The translations under genes and the position numbers were made by a program. Of a DNA stretch of 64,000 nucleotides, positions 1 to 9,354 are shown piece after piece. The DNA comes from Pseudonocardia autotrophica (lineage in GTDB: Bacteria; Actinomycetota; Actinomycetes; Mycobacteriales; Pseudonocardiaceae). The stretch lies in NCBI RefSeq assembly GCF_003945385.1, contig NZ_AP018920.1:4526001-4590000 (forward strand), given 5' to 3'. A model generated the notes under the pieces. It was not told the DNA's origin and made no database searches. It saw only the letters and a program-made list of their open reading frames with translations. Numbering within the stretch: position 1 is the stretch's first letter; each line of letters opens with the position of its first letter.

Positions 1-285
1 CGCGTCGACGTCCGGCAGGTCGGGGGCGACCCCGCCGGTACCGGGCCGGGCACGTGGCGTCTCCCGGAGGACGGCCACCTCGCGGCCGTGTACCTGGCGC
101 AGGAAGACCAGCCCGGCCAGGCCCAGCTCGCGCACGATCCGGGCCCGGTTCGCGCTCACCGCGGCCGGGTCGTCACCGACTCCGAGCGACAGGTTGAACC
201 GGGAGAACGGACCGGTCGACCGGCCGCCCGCCCGGGTCGTCGTGACCCGCCGGACCCGGAGCGGCGGCGAGTCGGCCTGCGTCAT
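1..285 (-). CDS. pgeF: Laccase-domain (YfiH/PgeF) protein, 3' part cut by window edge
   Basis: The first 95 codons of a PgeF/YfiH-family protein are present and the rest lies beyond position 1. Members are purine-nucleoside-oxidase or peptidoglycan-editing enzymes and usually follow ftsZ in actinobacteria. The ATG is at 285, two bases after the ftsZ stop, so the two genes are almost certainly cotranscribed. Visible family features are an early TTRAGG segment, the FNLSLGVGDD block near residues 29-38 and the FLRQVHG block near residues 62-68. The metal-binding histidine/cysteine core lies mostly outside the window. Rv2149c occupies the same place in M. tuberculosis. Confidence 0.85.
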   Translation of the reverse strand, partial: MTQADSPPLRVRRVTTTRAGGRSTGPFSRFNLSLGVGDDPAAVSANRARIVRELGLAGLVFLRQVHGREVAVLRETPRARPGTGGVAPDLPDVDA

Positions 286-287
286 GT

Positions 288-1655
288 TCAGCGCCGCATG
301 AACGGCGGGACGTCCACCTCGTCGTCGACCGGGTCGGCCGGCCGGGCCGCCGGGGCGGCACCGTTGCCGTGGACGTTGCCCGAGGGCGGCGCCGGGGTGT
401 GCTCGGTGCCGGCCGGGGCCTCCTGGCGGAGGTCCGGCTGCCGGGGCGCGGGGGCGCTGGGCTGCGCGGGCGGCAGCACACCGGTCCGCTCCGGCGAGGA
501 CGGGACCGAGGCAGGCAGGTCCGGCGTCGTCTGTGCCACACCGGCCCCCGAGCCGTAGCCGGCCGGGTTCTGCTGCGGCGCGGCGGGCTGGGCAGGCTGC
601 GCGGGCTGCGCCGGGGGCTGTCCCGTCGCGGCGGCTCCGGCCGCCGGCTCGGACGCCTTCTGGGCGCCGCGGCTGAACACGGCCGGTTCCAGCTTCTTGT
701 GGGTCGGGGTTCCGCCCTCGAAGCCGGCTGCTATCACGGTGACCCGCACCTCGTCACCGAGCGAGTCGTCGATCACGGTGCCGAAGATGATGTTGGCCTC
801 GGGGTGCGCGGCCTCCTGGACCAGCGACGCCGCCTCGTGGATCTCGAACAGACCCAGGTCGGAACCACCCGCGATGGAGAGCAGCACGCCCTGCGCGCCG
901 TCCATCGAGGCTTCGAGCAGCGGGGAGTTGATGGCCTTCTCGGCGGCCTGCACCGCCCGGCCCTCACCGCGCGCGGACCCTATTCCCATCAGCGCCGAGC
1001 CGGCACCGGACATGACCGACTTGACGTCGGCGAAGTCCAGGTTGATCAGGCCCGGGGTGGTGATCAGGTTGGTGATCCCCTGGACGCCGGAGAGCAGCAC
1101 CTCGTCGGCGGAGCGGAAGGCGTCCATCAGCGAGACGCCGACGTCGCCGAGCTGCAGCAGCCGGTCGTTCGGGATGACGATCAGGGTGTCGCACTCGTTG
1201 CGCAGGGCCTGGATGCCGTCCTCGGCCTGGCCGGCGCGACGGCGACCCTCGAAGGTGAACGGGCGGGTGACCACACCGATCGTCAGCGCGCCGAGCTTGC
1301 GGGCGATCGACGCGACGACCGGCGCACCGCCGGTGCCGGTGCCGCCGCCCTCGCCCGCGGTGACGAAGACCATGTCGGCCCCCTTGAGGACCTCCTCGAT
1401 CTCCTCGGCGTGGTCCTCGGCGGCCTTGCCACCGACGTCGGGGTTGGCGCCGGCACCGAGACCGCGCGTCAGCTCACGGCCGATGTCGAGCTTCACATCG
1501 GCGTCCGACATCAGGAGGGCCTGGGCGTCGGTGTTCACCGCGATGAACTCGACCCCCTTGAGGCCGACCTCGATCATGCGGTTGACGGCGTTCACGCCGC
1601 CGCCACCGATGCCGACGACCTTGATCACGGCCAGGTAGTTGTGCGGGGGCGTCAT
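288..1655 (-). CDS. ftsZ: Cell division protein FtsZ
   Basis: Tubulin-like GTPase that polymerises into the Z ring at midcell. The protein (455 aa) begins [20 protein letters not shown]. The tubulin signature [10 protein letters not shown] sits at roughly residues 102-111, and the conserved NTDAQAL and [10 protein letters not shown] blocks precede it. The GTPase/C-terminal core ends near residue 315. A roughly 130-residue Pro/Ala/Gln-rich linker follows, then the conserved tail [12 protein letters not shown] that binds FtsA/SepF-type partners. The start at 1655 is chosen because GGAAGG lies 8 nt upstream. A GTG at 1664 would sit on top of that site. The gene is last but one in the dcw run and has a 321-bp leader that probably holds its own promoter. 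Confidence 0.98.
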   Translation of the reverse strand: MTPPHNYLAVIKVVGIGGGGVNAVNRMIEVGLKGVEFIAVNTDAQALLMSDADVKLDIGRELTRGLGAGANPDVGGKAAEDHAEEIEEVLKGADMVFVTAGEGGGTGTGGAPVVASIARKLGALTIGVVTRPFTFEGRRRAGQAEDGIQALRNECDTLIVIPNDRLLQLGDVGVSLMDAFRSADEVLLSGVQGITNLITTPGLINLDFADVKSVMSGAGSALMGIGSARGEGRAVQAAEKAINSPLLEASMDGAQGVLLSIAGGSDLGLFEIHEAASLVQEAAHPEANIIFGTVIDDSLGDEVRVTVIAAGFEGGTPTHKKLEPAVFSRGAQKASEPAAGAAATGQPPAQPAQPAQPAAPQQNPAGYGSGAGVAQTTPDLPASVPSSPERTGVLPPAQPSAPAPRQPDLRQEAPAGTEHTPAPPSGNVHGNGAAPAARPADPVDDEVDVPPFMRR

Positions 1656-1976
1656 GCGCGGCACCTTCCAGTCGCTCGGGGGTCCGGTCCAGCTCCGGGT
1701 ACCCCGGGCCTTCGGGCGAGACGCTAAGTCGCCGCCCCGGCCCGGGTCCAGCAGGCGCGCCGCGCGCGGACAACACCCCGCCCGGGTGGTTCACCGTTCC
1801 GGTCACGTGAAACGCACACGGTCGCCATCCGGTCACGCTCCGCCGACCTCGCCCTCGGTAGGGCGGGGATCGCGCCCGCACCGGCTCGCCCGGCCCCGGG
1901 TGGCCGGAGAGATCGGCCGGAGCGGCGCGACGGCCGTTCGGGTGGCGTCGCGTCCCGTTCGTGCGTGCTTGTCCGA
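1656..1976 (-). promoter_or_regulatory. Non-coding leader between ftsQ and ftsZ
   Basis: These 321 bp contain no credible reading frame and end in the GGAAGG ribosome site of ftsZ. Actinobacterial ftsZ is usually transcribed from several promoters in this gap, so a promoter region is expected. I could not identify a clear -35/-10 pair by eye. Confidence 0.4.
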
Positions 1977-3101
1977 TCAGCGACGGACCGTCACCAGGGC
2001 CGGGCTGGACACGTCGTAGACCGTGCCCTCCCGTTCCAGCAGCGGCCCGAGGACCTCCGCCCGGTGCGCGACGGAGGCGCTGTCCGCCCACGGCCCCCAC
2101 AGCACCCGCCGGTCGCCGGTCAGTCCCAGCTCGAAGGTGCTCCCACCGGCGCCGAGGGACAGCGTCTCCACCTGGTCGCGCACCGGTTCCGGCAGCGCCT
2201 GCAGGGCGGAGACGGCGGCGAGGGTCGCCGGGTCCTCCGGATCGACGTCGGGCAGCTGCAGCCGGGGCAGCCGGAGATCGGGCGGCGCCTCGCGGTAGGC
2301 GAAGCCGGTCACGTCGACGAGCTGCAGCCCGTCGGGGGTCTCCACCAGCGCGGCCGGGGTGCGTTCGGTGACCGTCACCGTCAGCGTCTCCGGCCAGGTC
2401 CGGCCGATGTCGACGTTCGCGACGCCCGGGATCGCCGACACCCGGGCCGCGACGGCGCCGGTGTCCACCGCGGCGAGCGGGATTCCGGTGCCGACATCGG
2501 CGGCGGCCTCGACGTCGTGCACCGGGATCTGCCGGATGCCGACGACCTCGACGGCGGACACCGGCGGTCCGAACCGGCCGAGCGCCCACCAGCCGGCGGC
2601 GGACAGCCCGATCAGCACCACCAGCACGGTGGCGAGCAGCGCGACCAGCCGGCGGCGCCGGTGCCGTGGATCGGCGGCCCGGTCCCGGGCCGCCGTCCGC
2701 GCGGCGGCCCGGTCGCGGGCCGCGCCTGCGGTGTCCCGGTGGGCGGGGCGGTCGCCGCCGCCGGTCCCCCGGCCCGTCCCGGCCCCGGCCGGTTCACGGG
2801 TGGCCGCCCGGTCCCGGTCCTCATCGGTGTCCGGGGAGCCGCCGGTGTCCGGGTCGCCGGAGCCGGCCGGGTCGGCGGACCGGGACCCCCGGCGCGCCCG
2901 CCCGGTGTTCCGGGCGCCGGTGTCGGTCGGTCCCGTGGGCCGATCGGCCGCCCGGCGTGCCCGGATCCGGCGTGCCCGCTCGGCCGCCTGCCGTTCCTGC
3001 TCCGGGGTGCGACGCGCGGTGCCGCCGGTCCGGGTGCCGTCGCCGGTTCCGTCGCCGGTTCCGTCGCCGGTTCCGTCGCCGCTGTCGTCGCCCCTGCTCA
3101 T
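1977..3101 (-). CDS. ftsQ: Cell division protein FtsQ (DivIB-type, POTRA domain)
   Basis: Bitopic divisome protein of 374 aa that links FtsB/FtsL with FtsW/FtsI. A single membrane helix at about residues 152-174 follows a charged stretch (DPRHRRRR). An outside POTRA domain starts at VSAVEVVGIRQIPVHDV, and the FtsQ domain follows. The N-terminal cytoplasmic part is about 150 residues of Asp/Arg/Gly/Thr-rich low-complexity sequence that opens with GDGT tetrapeptide repeats, longer than in most FtsQ proteins. The start at 3101 is preceded by GGAGGGG about 8 nt upstream. A longer frame back to 3170 has no such site and would run close to the end of murC. Confidence 0.92.
   Translation of the reverse strand: MSRGDDSGDGTGDGTGDGTGDGTRTGGTARRTPEQERQAAERARRIRARRAADRPTGPTDTGARNTGRARRGSRSADPAGSGDPDTGGSPDTDEDRDRAATREPAGAGTGRGTGGGDRPAHRDTAGAARDRAAARTAARDRAADPRHRRRRLVALLATVLVVLIGLSAAGWWALGRFGPPVSAVEVVGIRQIPVHDVEAAADVGTGIPLAAVDTGAVAARVSAIPGVANVDIGRTWPETLTVTVTERTPAALVETPDGLQLVDVTGFAYREAPPDLRLPRLQLPDVDPEDPATLAAVSALQALPEPVRDQVETLSLGAGGSTFELGLTGDRRVLWGPWADSASVAHRAEVLGPLLEREGTVYDVSSPALVTVRR
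3037..3084. repeat. 12-bp tandem repeat inside ftsQ
   Basis: Three perfect units and one variant unit of ccgtcgccggtt in a row. On the coding strand they specify the GDGT repeats at the FtsQ N-terminus. The unit length is a multiple of three, so copy-number change would keep the frame. Confidence 0.85.
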
Positions 3102-3166
3102 CGCGTGGCCCCTCCGCCGTCGTCCACACCGCCGTCGTCCACACCGGGGTGCGTACGGCCCCCGGG

Positions 3167-4597
3167 TCATTCCCGGTCGCCCCCGGCGAGTTCGCGCAGG
3201 ATCTCCGGGCCGAGTGCCGTGACGTCCCCGGCACCCATCGTGATCACCGTGTCACCGTCGACCGCGAGCGCCGCGACGGCCGCCGGGGTCTGCTCCCACG
3301 ACGGTGCGCGGTGCACCCGCTCGGCGGGCAGCCGCACCTCGTCGGTGATCAGTGCCGGACCGACCCCGGGTTCGGGATCCTCCCGGGCACCGTAGACGTC
3401 GAGCACCACGACCTCGTCCGCGAGCGAGAGCGACTCGCCGAACTCGCGGGCGAACAGCCGGGTCCGGGAGTAGAGGTGCGGCTGGAACGCGACCAGCACC
3501 CGGCCGCGCCGGCCGTGCACGGTCGGCGCGGCCTCCCGCGCCGCCCGCAGGGTGGCGGCCACCTCGGTGGGGTGGTGGGCGTAGTCGTCGTAGACCGAGA
3601 CGCCGCGGACCCGGCCCTTGAACTCGTACCGGCGCTGCACCCCGCCGAACCCGGCGAGCCCGTCGAGCAGGGTCTCCGGATCGGCGCCGGTCTCCCCCGC
3701 GGCGAGGAACGCGCCGAGCGCGTTGAGCGCCATGTGCTCGCCGGGCACGCTGAGCCGCAGCTCCCGCTCGGCCCCGGCGTGCCGGAACAGCGACCGCGAG
3801 CCGGTGCCGTCGGGGGTGAAGTCGAGCAGCCGGGCGTCCAGCGCCCCCGCCGCGGACCGGCCGTAGCGCAGCACCCGGACACCGGCCCGCTCCGCGGCGA
3901 CCGCAACCGTCTCGGCGCCGGGGTCGTCGGCACAGGTGACCAGCACGGCACCGGGGACCAGCCGGTCGAGGAACCGCTCGAACACCGCGAAGTAGGTCTC
4001 GGCGTCGCCGTGGTGGTCGAGATGGTCCGGCTCGACGTTGGTGACGACCGCGACCGACGGCGCGAACGCGGTGAACGAACCGTCGCTCTCGTCGGCCTCG
4101 ACGACGAACACCTCGCCGCTGCCGTGGTGCGCCCCGCTGCCGGAGATCGAGAGGTCGCCGCCGATCGCGAACGACGGATCGGCGCCGGTGTGCTGGAGGG
4201 CGACGGTGATCATCGACGTGGTCGAGGTCTTGCCGTGTGTTCCCGCGATCGCGACCAGCCTGCGGCCCTCGGTGAGTGCCGCGAGCGCGACCGCCCGGTG
4301 CACGACGGGCAGGCCCTGCTCGCGCGCCGCCGCGAGCTCGGCGTTGGTCTCCCGGATGGCGGTGGAGACGACGACGGTGGGTGCGTCCTCGCCGTCGCGC
4401 CGTAGGTGGGCGGCGTCGTGCCCGACCTCGACGCGGGCACCGAGCGCGCGCAGTGCGGTGACGGTGCGCGACTCGCGGGCGTCGGACCCGGAGACCGCGA
4501 TCCCGCGGGCCAGCAGGATGCGGGCGATGCCGCTCATCCCGGCCCCGCCGATGCCGATCAGGTGCACATGTGTTCCGAGCAGGTTCGGGGCGCTCAC
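3167..4597 (-). CDS. murC: UDP-N-acetylmuramate--L-alanine ligase
   Basis: Cytoplasmic ATP-dependent ligase that adds L-Ala to UDP-MurNAc, the first amino acid of the stem peptide. The 476-aa protein starts MSAPNLLGTHVHLIGIGGAGMSGIA, the Rossmann-like UDP-binding part. The ATP loop GTHGKTSTT contains Lys123. The middle domain shows EADESDGSF and NVEPDHLDHHGD, and the C-terminal domain shows DDYAHHPTE and QPHLYSRT. All are Mur ligase hallmarks and the length is normal. Its start overlaps the end of murG by 4 bp. The gap to ftsQ is 65 bp. Confidence 0.97.
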   Translation of the reverse strand: MSAPNLLGTHVHLIGIGGAGMSGIARILLARGIAVSGSDARESRTVTALRALGARVEVGHDAAHLRRDGEDAPTVVVSTAIRETNAELAAAREQGLPVVHRAVALAALTEGRRLVAIAGTHGKTSTTSMITVALQHTGADPSFAIGGDLSISGSGAHHGSGEVFVVEADESDGSFTAFAPSVAVVTNVEPDHLDHHGDAETYFAVFERFLDRLVPGAVLVTCADDPGAETVAVAAERAGVRVLRYGRSAAGALDARLLDFTPDGTGSRSLFRHAGAERELRLSVPGEHMALNALGAFLAAGETGADPETLLDGLAGFGGVQRRYEFKGRVRGVSVYDDYAHHPTEVAATLRAAREAAPTVHGRRGRVLVAFQPHLYSRTRLFAREFGESLSLADEVVVLDVYGAREDPEPGVGPALITDEVRLPAERVHRAPSWEQTPAAVAALAVDGDTVITMGAGDVTALGPEILRELAGGDRE

Positions 4598-7500
4598 CGC
4601 CGAGCCACCTCCATCACGATCCGGGCGAGCTTCTCGTCCGCCTCACCGTGGCCCGCCGCCCGGGCCCGCCGGCCCATGGCCAGTGCCAGATCCGGGTCGG
4701 TGAGCATCGGCATCAACTCGTCGACGGCGCGTTCGCCGTTCATGTCCTCGTCGGGAACCAGTTTGCCGCCGCCCGCCTGCACGACCGGGCGGGCGTTGAG
4801 TGCCTGCTCGCCGTTGCCGTGCGGCAGCGGGACGTACACGGCGGGCAGCCCGACCGCGGTCAGCTCGGCGACCGTCGTCATCCCGGACCGGCCGAGGACG
4901 ACGTCGGCCGCGGCGTAGGCCAGGTCCATCCGCTCGATGTAGGGCGTCGGGAAGTAGCCGGGTCGCGGATCGGCCGGGGTCCCGTTGCGCCCGTATGCGT
5001 GCAGTACCGAGATCCCGCGTTCGGTGAAGGCGGGCAGCGACTCGGCGACGGCGTCGTTGAGCGTGCGGGCGCCCTGCGATCCGCCGAAGACGAGCAGCAG
5101 CGGCGCGTGCGGGGGCACGTTGAAGTAGGTGCGTGCCTCCGGCCGCAGCGCGGCCCGGTCCAGCGTGGTGATCGAGCGGCGCAGCGGCATGCCGACGACC
5201 TGCTCGTTCGCCAGCCCGGTGCCGGGGACTGCGGTGGCGACGGCCGCGGCGAAGCGGGCGCCGACCTTGTTCGCCAGCCCGGCCCTGGCGTTCGCCTCGT
5301 GCACGACGATCGGCACCCGTCCGCGCGCGCCGAGGTAGGCCGGCAGCGAGACGAACCCGCCGAACCCGACGACGACGTCGGCCTGCACCGAGTCCAGCAC
5401 CTCGCGAACCCTGCGGACCGCGCCACGGACGTTGCCGGGCAGCTTCAGCAGGTCGGCGGTGGGCTTGCGGGGCAGCGGCACCGGCGGGATCAGTTCGAGC
5501 GGGTAGCCGCGGGCCGGGATGAGCTGGGTGTCCAGCCCCTTCTCGGTGCCGAGCGCGGTGACCCGGGCGCCGGGCACCAGCCTGCGGATCGCGTCGGCGA
5601 GGGCCAGCGCGGGCTCGATGTGCCCGGCCGAGCCGCCACCGGCGACGACGACCGACAGCGCACCGGGCACCGCGGGCCCGGCCTGCTCCCCGGCCGGGCG
5701 GGACGTGGCGGGTGGGTACGCCCTGGTCCCGTCGGGACCGGGGGTACCCGGACCGCCACCGGGGCCGCCGGTGCCACCAGGTGCGCCGGGACCACCGGGC
5801 GCACCGGGGCGGCCGTGGCCGCCGGGGGTTCCCGGCTCGGCGAGGTTCACCGGCGGCTGTGCCCCCGGCGCTCCCCGGCCGTCCGGGCGGGCGGGGAACA
5901 CGGGCTGTCCCTGGTTGCCCTGTCCCTGGTTGCCCTGTCCCGGTGCCTGACCGAGCTGCGCCGGGCGCACCGGCTGGTCCGGGAGCCCGGGCACGGTGGC
6001 CTGACCCGGCTGCCGGGCGAACTGGCCCGGTCCCGGGACGCGGCCCTGTTCGGGCCGGCCGGGGCCCGGCTGATGCTGCTGAGGCGGCTGTCCGGGGCCC
6101 GGACGGTTCGGTGCACCGGCCGGGTGCCCGCCGAACGGTGGCTGTGCACCGCGCGGGCCTCCCGGCATCTGCTGCGCACCCGGCACCTGCGGGTGCGCCG
6201 GGGCGGGCGGGATCCCGGGTGGCTGTGGTCCGCCACGCCGCGGTGCGCCGTCGATCGGCTGCGGGACACCGGGCTGCCGGCCCGGGTGCACCGGTCCGCC
6301 CGGCCGGTGTCCGGCCGGGCCCGCGGGCCCGCCGGTGGGCGGCGGCCCACCCGGACGGGTGCCACCGGGCGCCGGACCGGCCGGCGGGACGGCACCCCGC
6401 GGACCGGACGCCGACAGCGCGGCTCCGCCCTGCGGACCGGTCGCCGAGACGCCGCTCGGCTCGCCCTGCCCGGTGGGCACGTCGCCGGACCGGGTGTCCC
6501 GGATCCCGATCGCCGGCGGGTCGCCGGCGGACGAGTTCGTGGTGTCCCGGCCACCGGACACGGCGGTGCCGGCGGGCGGGGTGCTGCTGTCCTGCGGCAC
6601 ACCGCTGGGCGGGGTGGCTACCGGGTCACCGGTGCGGCGGCCGGGGTCCTGCCCGGGGTTCGCGGGAGTTCCCGGCGCACCACCGGGTGCTCCGGGTGCT
6701 CCGGGTGCTGGGGCCCTGCCCGGACCGCCCGCGTCGGGGCCCTGCGGCCCGGGGCGGCCCGGGCCGGTGGGCTCGGGTCCGCGGGAACGCGGCCCGGTCG
6801 GGGTGAACAGCCCGCCGGGGGGCATCGCGCCGGGCGGAGTGGGGCCGGGCGGCATCGCACCGGGCGAGGCCTGGCCGGATGAGTTCTGACCGGGCGAGTT
6901 CTGGGCGGGCAGGTTCTGGTTGGGCGAGCCCGGTCCGGCCGAGGCCTGGCCGGGCGAGTTCTGGGCGGGCGAACCCGGTCCGGGCCACTGCCCGTCCGGG
7001 CGGCCACCGGCATCGCCGCGGGGCGGACGCGGGCTGTCCTGCCGCTCCGGCTCGTCGGATCGGGAGGCGCCGTTGCGGGGTGCGCCGTTGCGTGCGGTCC
7101 CGTTCGGCCCGCCGGCGGTCGCCGGATGGTCTGCCGGGCCCGGCCGGAACGACGTCCGGTTGCCGTGCGTGTGCGGGTCCCAGCCGGTGGACGGCAGCCG
7201 GCTGGGTCCGCGGGCGCCGGTGGCGTCCCGCGGTGGGGTCCCTGATCCGCCGTCGCTCGCACCGCCGGTCGACGCCGCACCGGATGCCGGCCCGGCCTGC
7301 GTGCGGGTCCGCTCCGTGTCGCCGGACCCCTCCGACGGCGCGGGCTCCCCCGGCGCGGAGGCGGCACCTGCGGCCGCTCCCGGAACGCCCGCGGAACCCG
7401 GGGTGGCGGTCGGGTCCTGGGCGGTCGCGGCACCCTGAGCACTCGGAGCGGCCGGGTCGTCGGCCGCGGAACCCGGTGCGCCGGTCTCCCCCGGCCCGGA

Positions 7501-7998
7501 GGCCGCACCGTCATCCGCCCGGGAGCCGGGCGCCGCCGCTGCACCGGCTGCCGGTTCAGTGCCGCCGCCCGGCAGGTGGGCGCCCGCCCCGGAGCCATCC
7601 GACACAGAGCCATCCGACACAGAGGCATCCGACACGGGGGCATCCGACGCGGGGGCGCCCGACCCAGGGGCGCCCGGCGCGTCCCGGACGTCGTCCGAGG
7701 CCGGCACACCGGAACCGGTGGACCGGCCGGGACCGGACGCCTCCAGCCGCACCGTCCGCCGTTCGCCGTCGGTGGGCCGGGCCGGCACTGACCAGCCCTC
7801 CCGGTCAGCGCCGCCCGGGGCGCCGAACACCACCCCGTCCGGCTCGACCGGCCCGGACTGCGCCGGACGTCCCATCGTCGGCCGCCGGGGCGGGCCGTCG
7901 GCGGCGCCCCGGGCGGTCGGGTCGGCGCCGTGGCCGTCCCGACCCGCGCCGGGTCCGCCGGTGCCGCGGTTACCGCCGGTCTGATCCGTGCCCGTCAC
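4594..7998 (-). CDS. murG: MurG glycosyltransferase with a giant low-complexity N-terminal extension
   Basis: Peripheral membrane GT28 enzyme that transfers GlcNAc from UDP-GlcNAc to lipid I, giving lipid II. The last 355 residues (genomic 5661-4597) are a complete MurG: GGGSAGHIEPAL glycine loop, GFGGFVSLPAYLGA, PIVVHEANARAGLANK, GGSQGARTLN and the GRSGMTTVAELTAVGLP donor-site segment. Before it lie 779 open codons rich in Pro, Gly, Ala, Ser and Thr, with Gln/Asn repeats and no cysteine-rich or membrane segment. Third codon positions there are overwhelmingly G or C, so the stretch looks translated. The GTG at 7998 has GAGGGG upstream. A GTG at 5670 could give a normal 358-aa MurG, but I see no good ribosome site for it. 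Core function is certain; the full-length start is less so. Confidence 0.8.
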   Translation of the reverse strand: MTGTDQTGGNRGTGGPGAGRDGHGADPTARGAADGPPRRPTMGRPAQSGPVEPDGVVFGAPGGADREGWSVPARPTDGERRTVRLEASGPGRSTGSGVPASDDVRDAPGAPGSGAPASDAPVSDASVSDGSVSDGSGAGAHLPGGGTEPAAGAAAAPGSRADDGAASGPGETGAPGSAADDPAAPSAQGAATAQDPTATPGSAGVPGAAAGAASAPGEPAPSEGSGDTERTRTQAGPASGAASTGGASDGGSGTPPRDATGARGPSRLPSTGWDPHTHGNRTSFRPGPADHPATAGGPNGTARNGAPRNGASRSDEPERQDSPRPPRGDAGGRPDGQWPGPGSPAQNSPGQASAGPGSPNQNLPAQNSPGQNSSGQASPGAMPPGPTPPGAMPPGGLFTPTGPRSRGPEPTGPGRPGPQGPDAGGPGRAPAPGAPGAPGGAPGTPANPGQDPGRRTGDPVATPPSGVPQDSSTPPAGTAVSGGRDTTNSSAGDPPAIGIRDTRSGDVPTGQGEPSGVSATGPQGGAALSASGPRGAVPPAGPAPGGTRPGGPPPTGGPAGPAGHRPGGPVHPGRQPGVPQPIDGAPRRGGPQPPGIPPAPAHPQVPGAQQMPGGPRGAQPPFGGHPAGAPNRPGPGQPPQQHQPGPGRPEQGRVPGPGQFARQPGQATVPGLPDQPVRPAQLGQAPGQGNQGQGNQGQPVFPARPDGRGAPGAQPPVNLAEPGTPGGHGRPGAPGGPGAPGGTGGPGGGPGTPGPDGTRAYPPATSRPAGEQAGPAVPGALSVVVAGGGSAGHIEPALALADAIRRLVPGARVTALGTEKGLDTQLIPARGYPLELIPPVPLPRKPTADLLKLPGNVRGAVRRVREVLDSVQADVVVGFGGFVSLPAYLGARGRVPIVVHEANARAGLANKVGARFAAAVATAVPGTGLANEQVVGMPLRRSITTLDRAALRPEARTYFNVPPHAPLLLVFGGSQGARTLNDAVAESLPAFTERGISVLHAYGRNGTPADPRPGYFPTPYIERMDLAYAAADVVLGRSGMTTVAELTAVGLPAVYVPLPHGNGEQALNARPVVQAGGGKLVPDEDMNGERAVDELMPMLTDPDLALAMGRRARAAGHGEADEKLARIVMEVARR
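7592..7666. repeat. 15-bp tandem repeat in the murG extension
   Basis: Five units related to gagccatccgacaca (units 1 and 2 identical, 3-5 diverging). On the coding strand they give the SDGSV/SDASV/SDAPA pentapeptide repeats. The period keeps the reading frame, which supports this stretch being coding. Confidence 0.85.
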
Positions 7999-8055
7999 GC
8001 TCTCGTGCCCCTCGCGTCGTCCGACTTCATCTGCTCCCGGCCCGCAGGAGCGTTC

Positions 8056-9354
8056 TCATCGTGCCGCCCATCGTGACGACGGCCCCGGCGCCCGGTAGGG
8101 CTCCGGCAGCGGCAGCCGCAGCAGCTTCGCCACCCGGCCCTGCCCGTCCTTGCGGAGGGCCGCCACGGCCTCCGGTTCGTGCCGGGCGGCATTGGTGAGC
8201 AGCCCGAACAGGAACATGGTCACCACCAGCGATGTCCCGCCGGAGGAGATCAGCGGCAGCTGCAGCCCGGTCACCGGGAGCAGCCCCACCACGTATCCGA
8301 TGTTGATCGCGGCCTGGACCACCAGGCCGGTGGTCGAGGTCGCGACGACGATCCGCAGCCACGGATCGGTGTTCCGGGCGGCGATCCGCATCCCGGTGTA
8401 GGCCAGCGTCGCGAACAGTGCCAGCACCGCGAACGCGCCGACCAGCCCGAGCTCCTCGCCGATGATCGCGAAGATGAAGTCGTTGTGCGCGTTCGGCAGG
8501 TAGTCCCACTTCGCGCGGCCCTGCCCGAGCCCGACCCCGAACAGGCCGCCGTCGGCCAGCGCGTAGAGCGCCTGCGTCGCCTGATAGGCCGGGCCCAGCG
8601 GGTCGGCGGTGCCGGGCGAGAGGAACGCGGTGATCCGGCTCGCCCGGTATCCCGCGGTCAGCCCGAGGGCGACGGCGCCGACCAGCCCGCCGCCGGCGAT
8701 CAGCGCGAGCAGCTTCACCGGGGCGCCGCCGAAGTAGAGCAGGGCCAGCATCACGATGCCGATCGAGATCGTCATGCCGAGATCGGGCTGCAGCACGAGC
8801 AGCGTGAAGACGAACAGGGTGACCGGGACGACCGGGTTCAGCGCGTGCTTCCAGCGGTGCATCACCGCCCGCCGGGCGACCAGGACGTGCGCCCCCCACA
8901 GCGTCAGCGCGATCTTGATCGCCTCGGAGGGCTGCAGCGACACCGGCCCGATCGCGAACCAGGAGCGGGCACCACCGCGGACCACACCGATCCCAGGGAT
9001 CAGCACCGCGATCAGCGCGGCGAGGCCCACGATCAGCAGTACCGGCGCCGCGGACCGCAGCGTGGCCGGCCGCACCCGCAACCCGATGTAGAACAGCACC
9101 AGGCCGACCCCGCAGAACATGAGCTGCCGGGTGAACACCGAGTACGACGAGCCGCCGGCCGACACCGCGGACGCCGAGAGCACCATGACCAGGCCGAACA
9201 GCGTCAGCAGGCCGAAGACGCCGAGGATCAGGTGCAGTGAGGTGAGCGGGCGGCGCAGCCAGCGCCGCAGCCGGCGTGACCCGCCGCGGATCCCGGTGAC
9301 GAGCAGCGCGCCCGCCGTCCGGCGCGGTCCGGGCCCCGGTACCGCCGGGCTCAC
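8056..9354 (-). CDS. ftsW: Lipid II glycan polymerase FtsW (SEDS family)
   Basis: Multi-pass SEDS protein that polymerises lipid II at the septum together with FtsI. The 432-aa protein has about ten hydrophobic helices. Diagnostic SEDS segments are GGARSWFAIGPVSLQPSEAIKI, LQPDLGMT, the PNAHNDFIFAIIGEELG loop and LPLISSGGTS near the C-terminus. The short cytoplasmic N-terminus is Arg-rich. The GTG start at 9354 overlaps the murD stop in a GTGA quartet, so the genes are translationally coupled. The gap to murG is 57 bp. Confidence 0.97.
   Translation of the reverse strand: MSPAVPGPGPRRTAGALLVTGIRGGSRRLRRWLRRPLTSLHLILGVFGLLTLFGLVMVLSASAVSAGGSSYSVFTRQLMFCGVGLVLFYIGLRVRPATLRSAAPVLLIVGLAALIAVLIPGIGVVRGGARSWFAIGPVSLQPSEAIKIALTLWGAHVLVARRAVMHRWKHALNPVVPVTLFVFTLLVLQPDLGMTISIGIVMLALLYFGGAPVKLLALIAGGGLVGAVALGLTAGYRASRITAFLSPGTADPLGPAYQATQALYALADGGLFGVGLGQGRAKWDYLPNAHNDFIFAIIGEELGLVGAFAVLALFATLAYTGMRIAARNTDPWLRIVVATSTTGLVVQAAINIGYVVGLLPVTGLQLPLISSGGTSLVVTMFLFGLLTNAARHEPEAVAALRKDGQGRVAKLLRLPLPEPYRAPGPSSRWAAR

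Noticed and set aside
4570..6882. 770-codon open frame on the plus strand opposite murG
   Set aside because: It runs across the conserved MurG core in antisense, has no recognisable domain and reflects high GC content; the minus-strand frame has the protein motifs and in-frame repeats.
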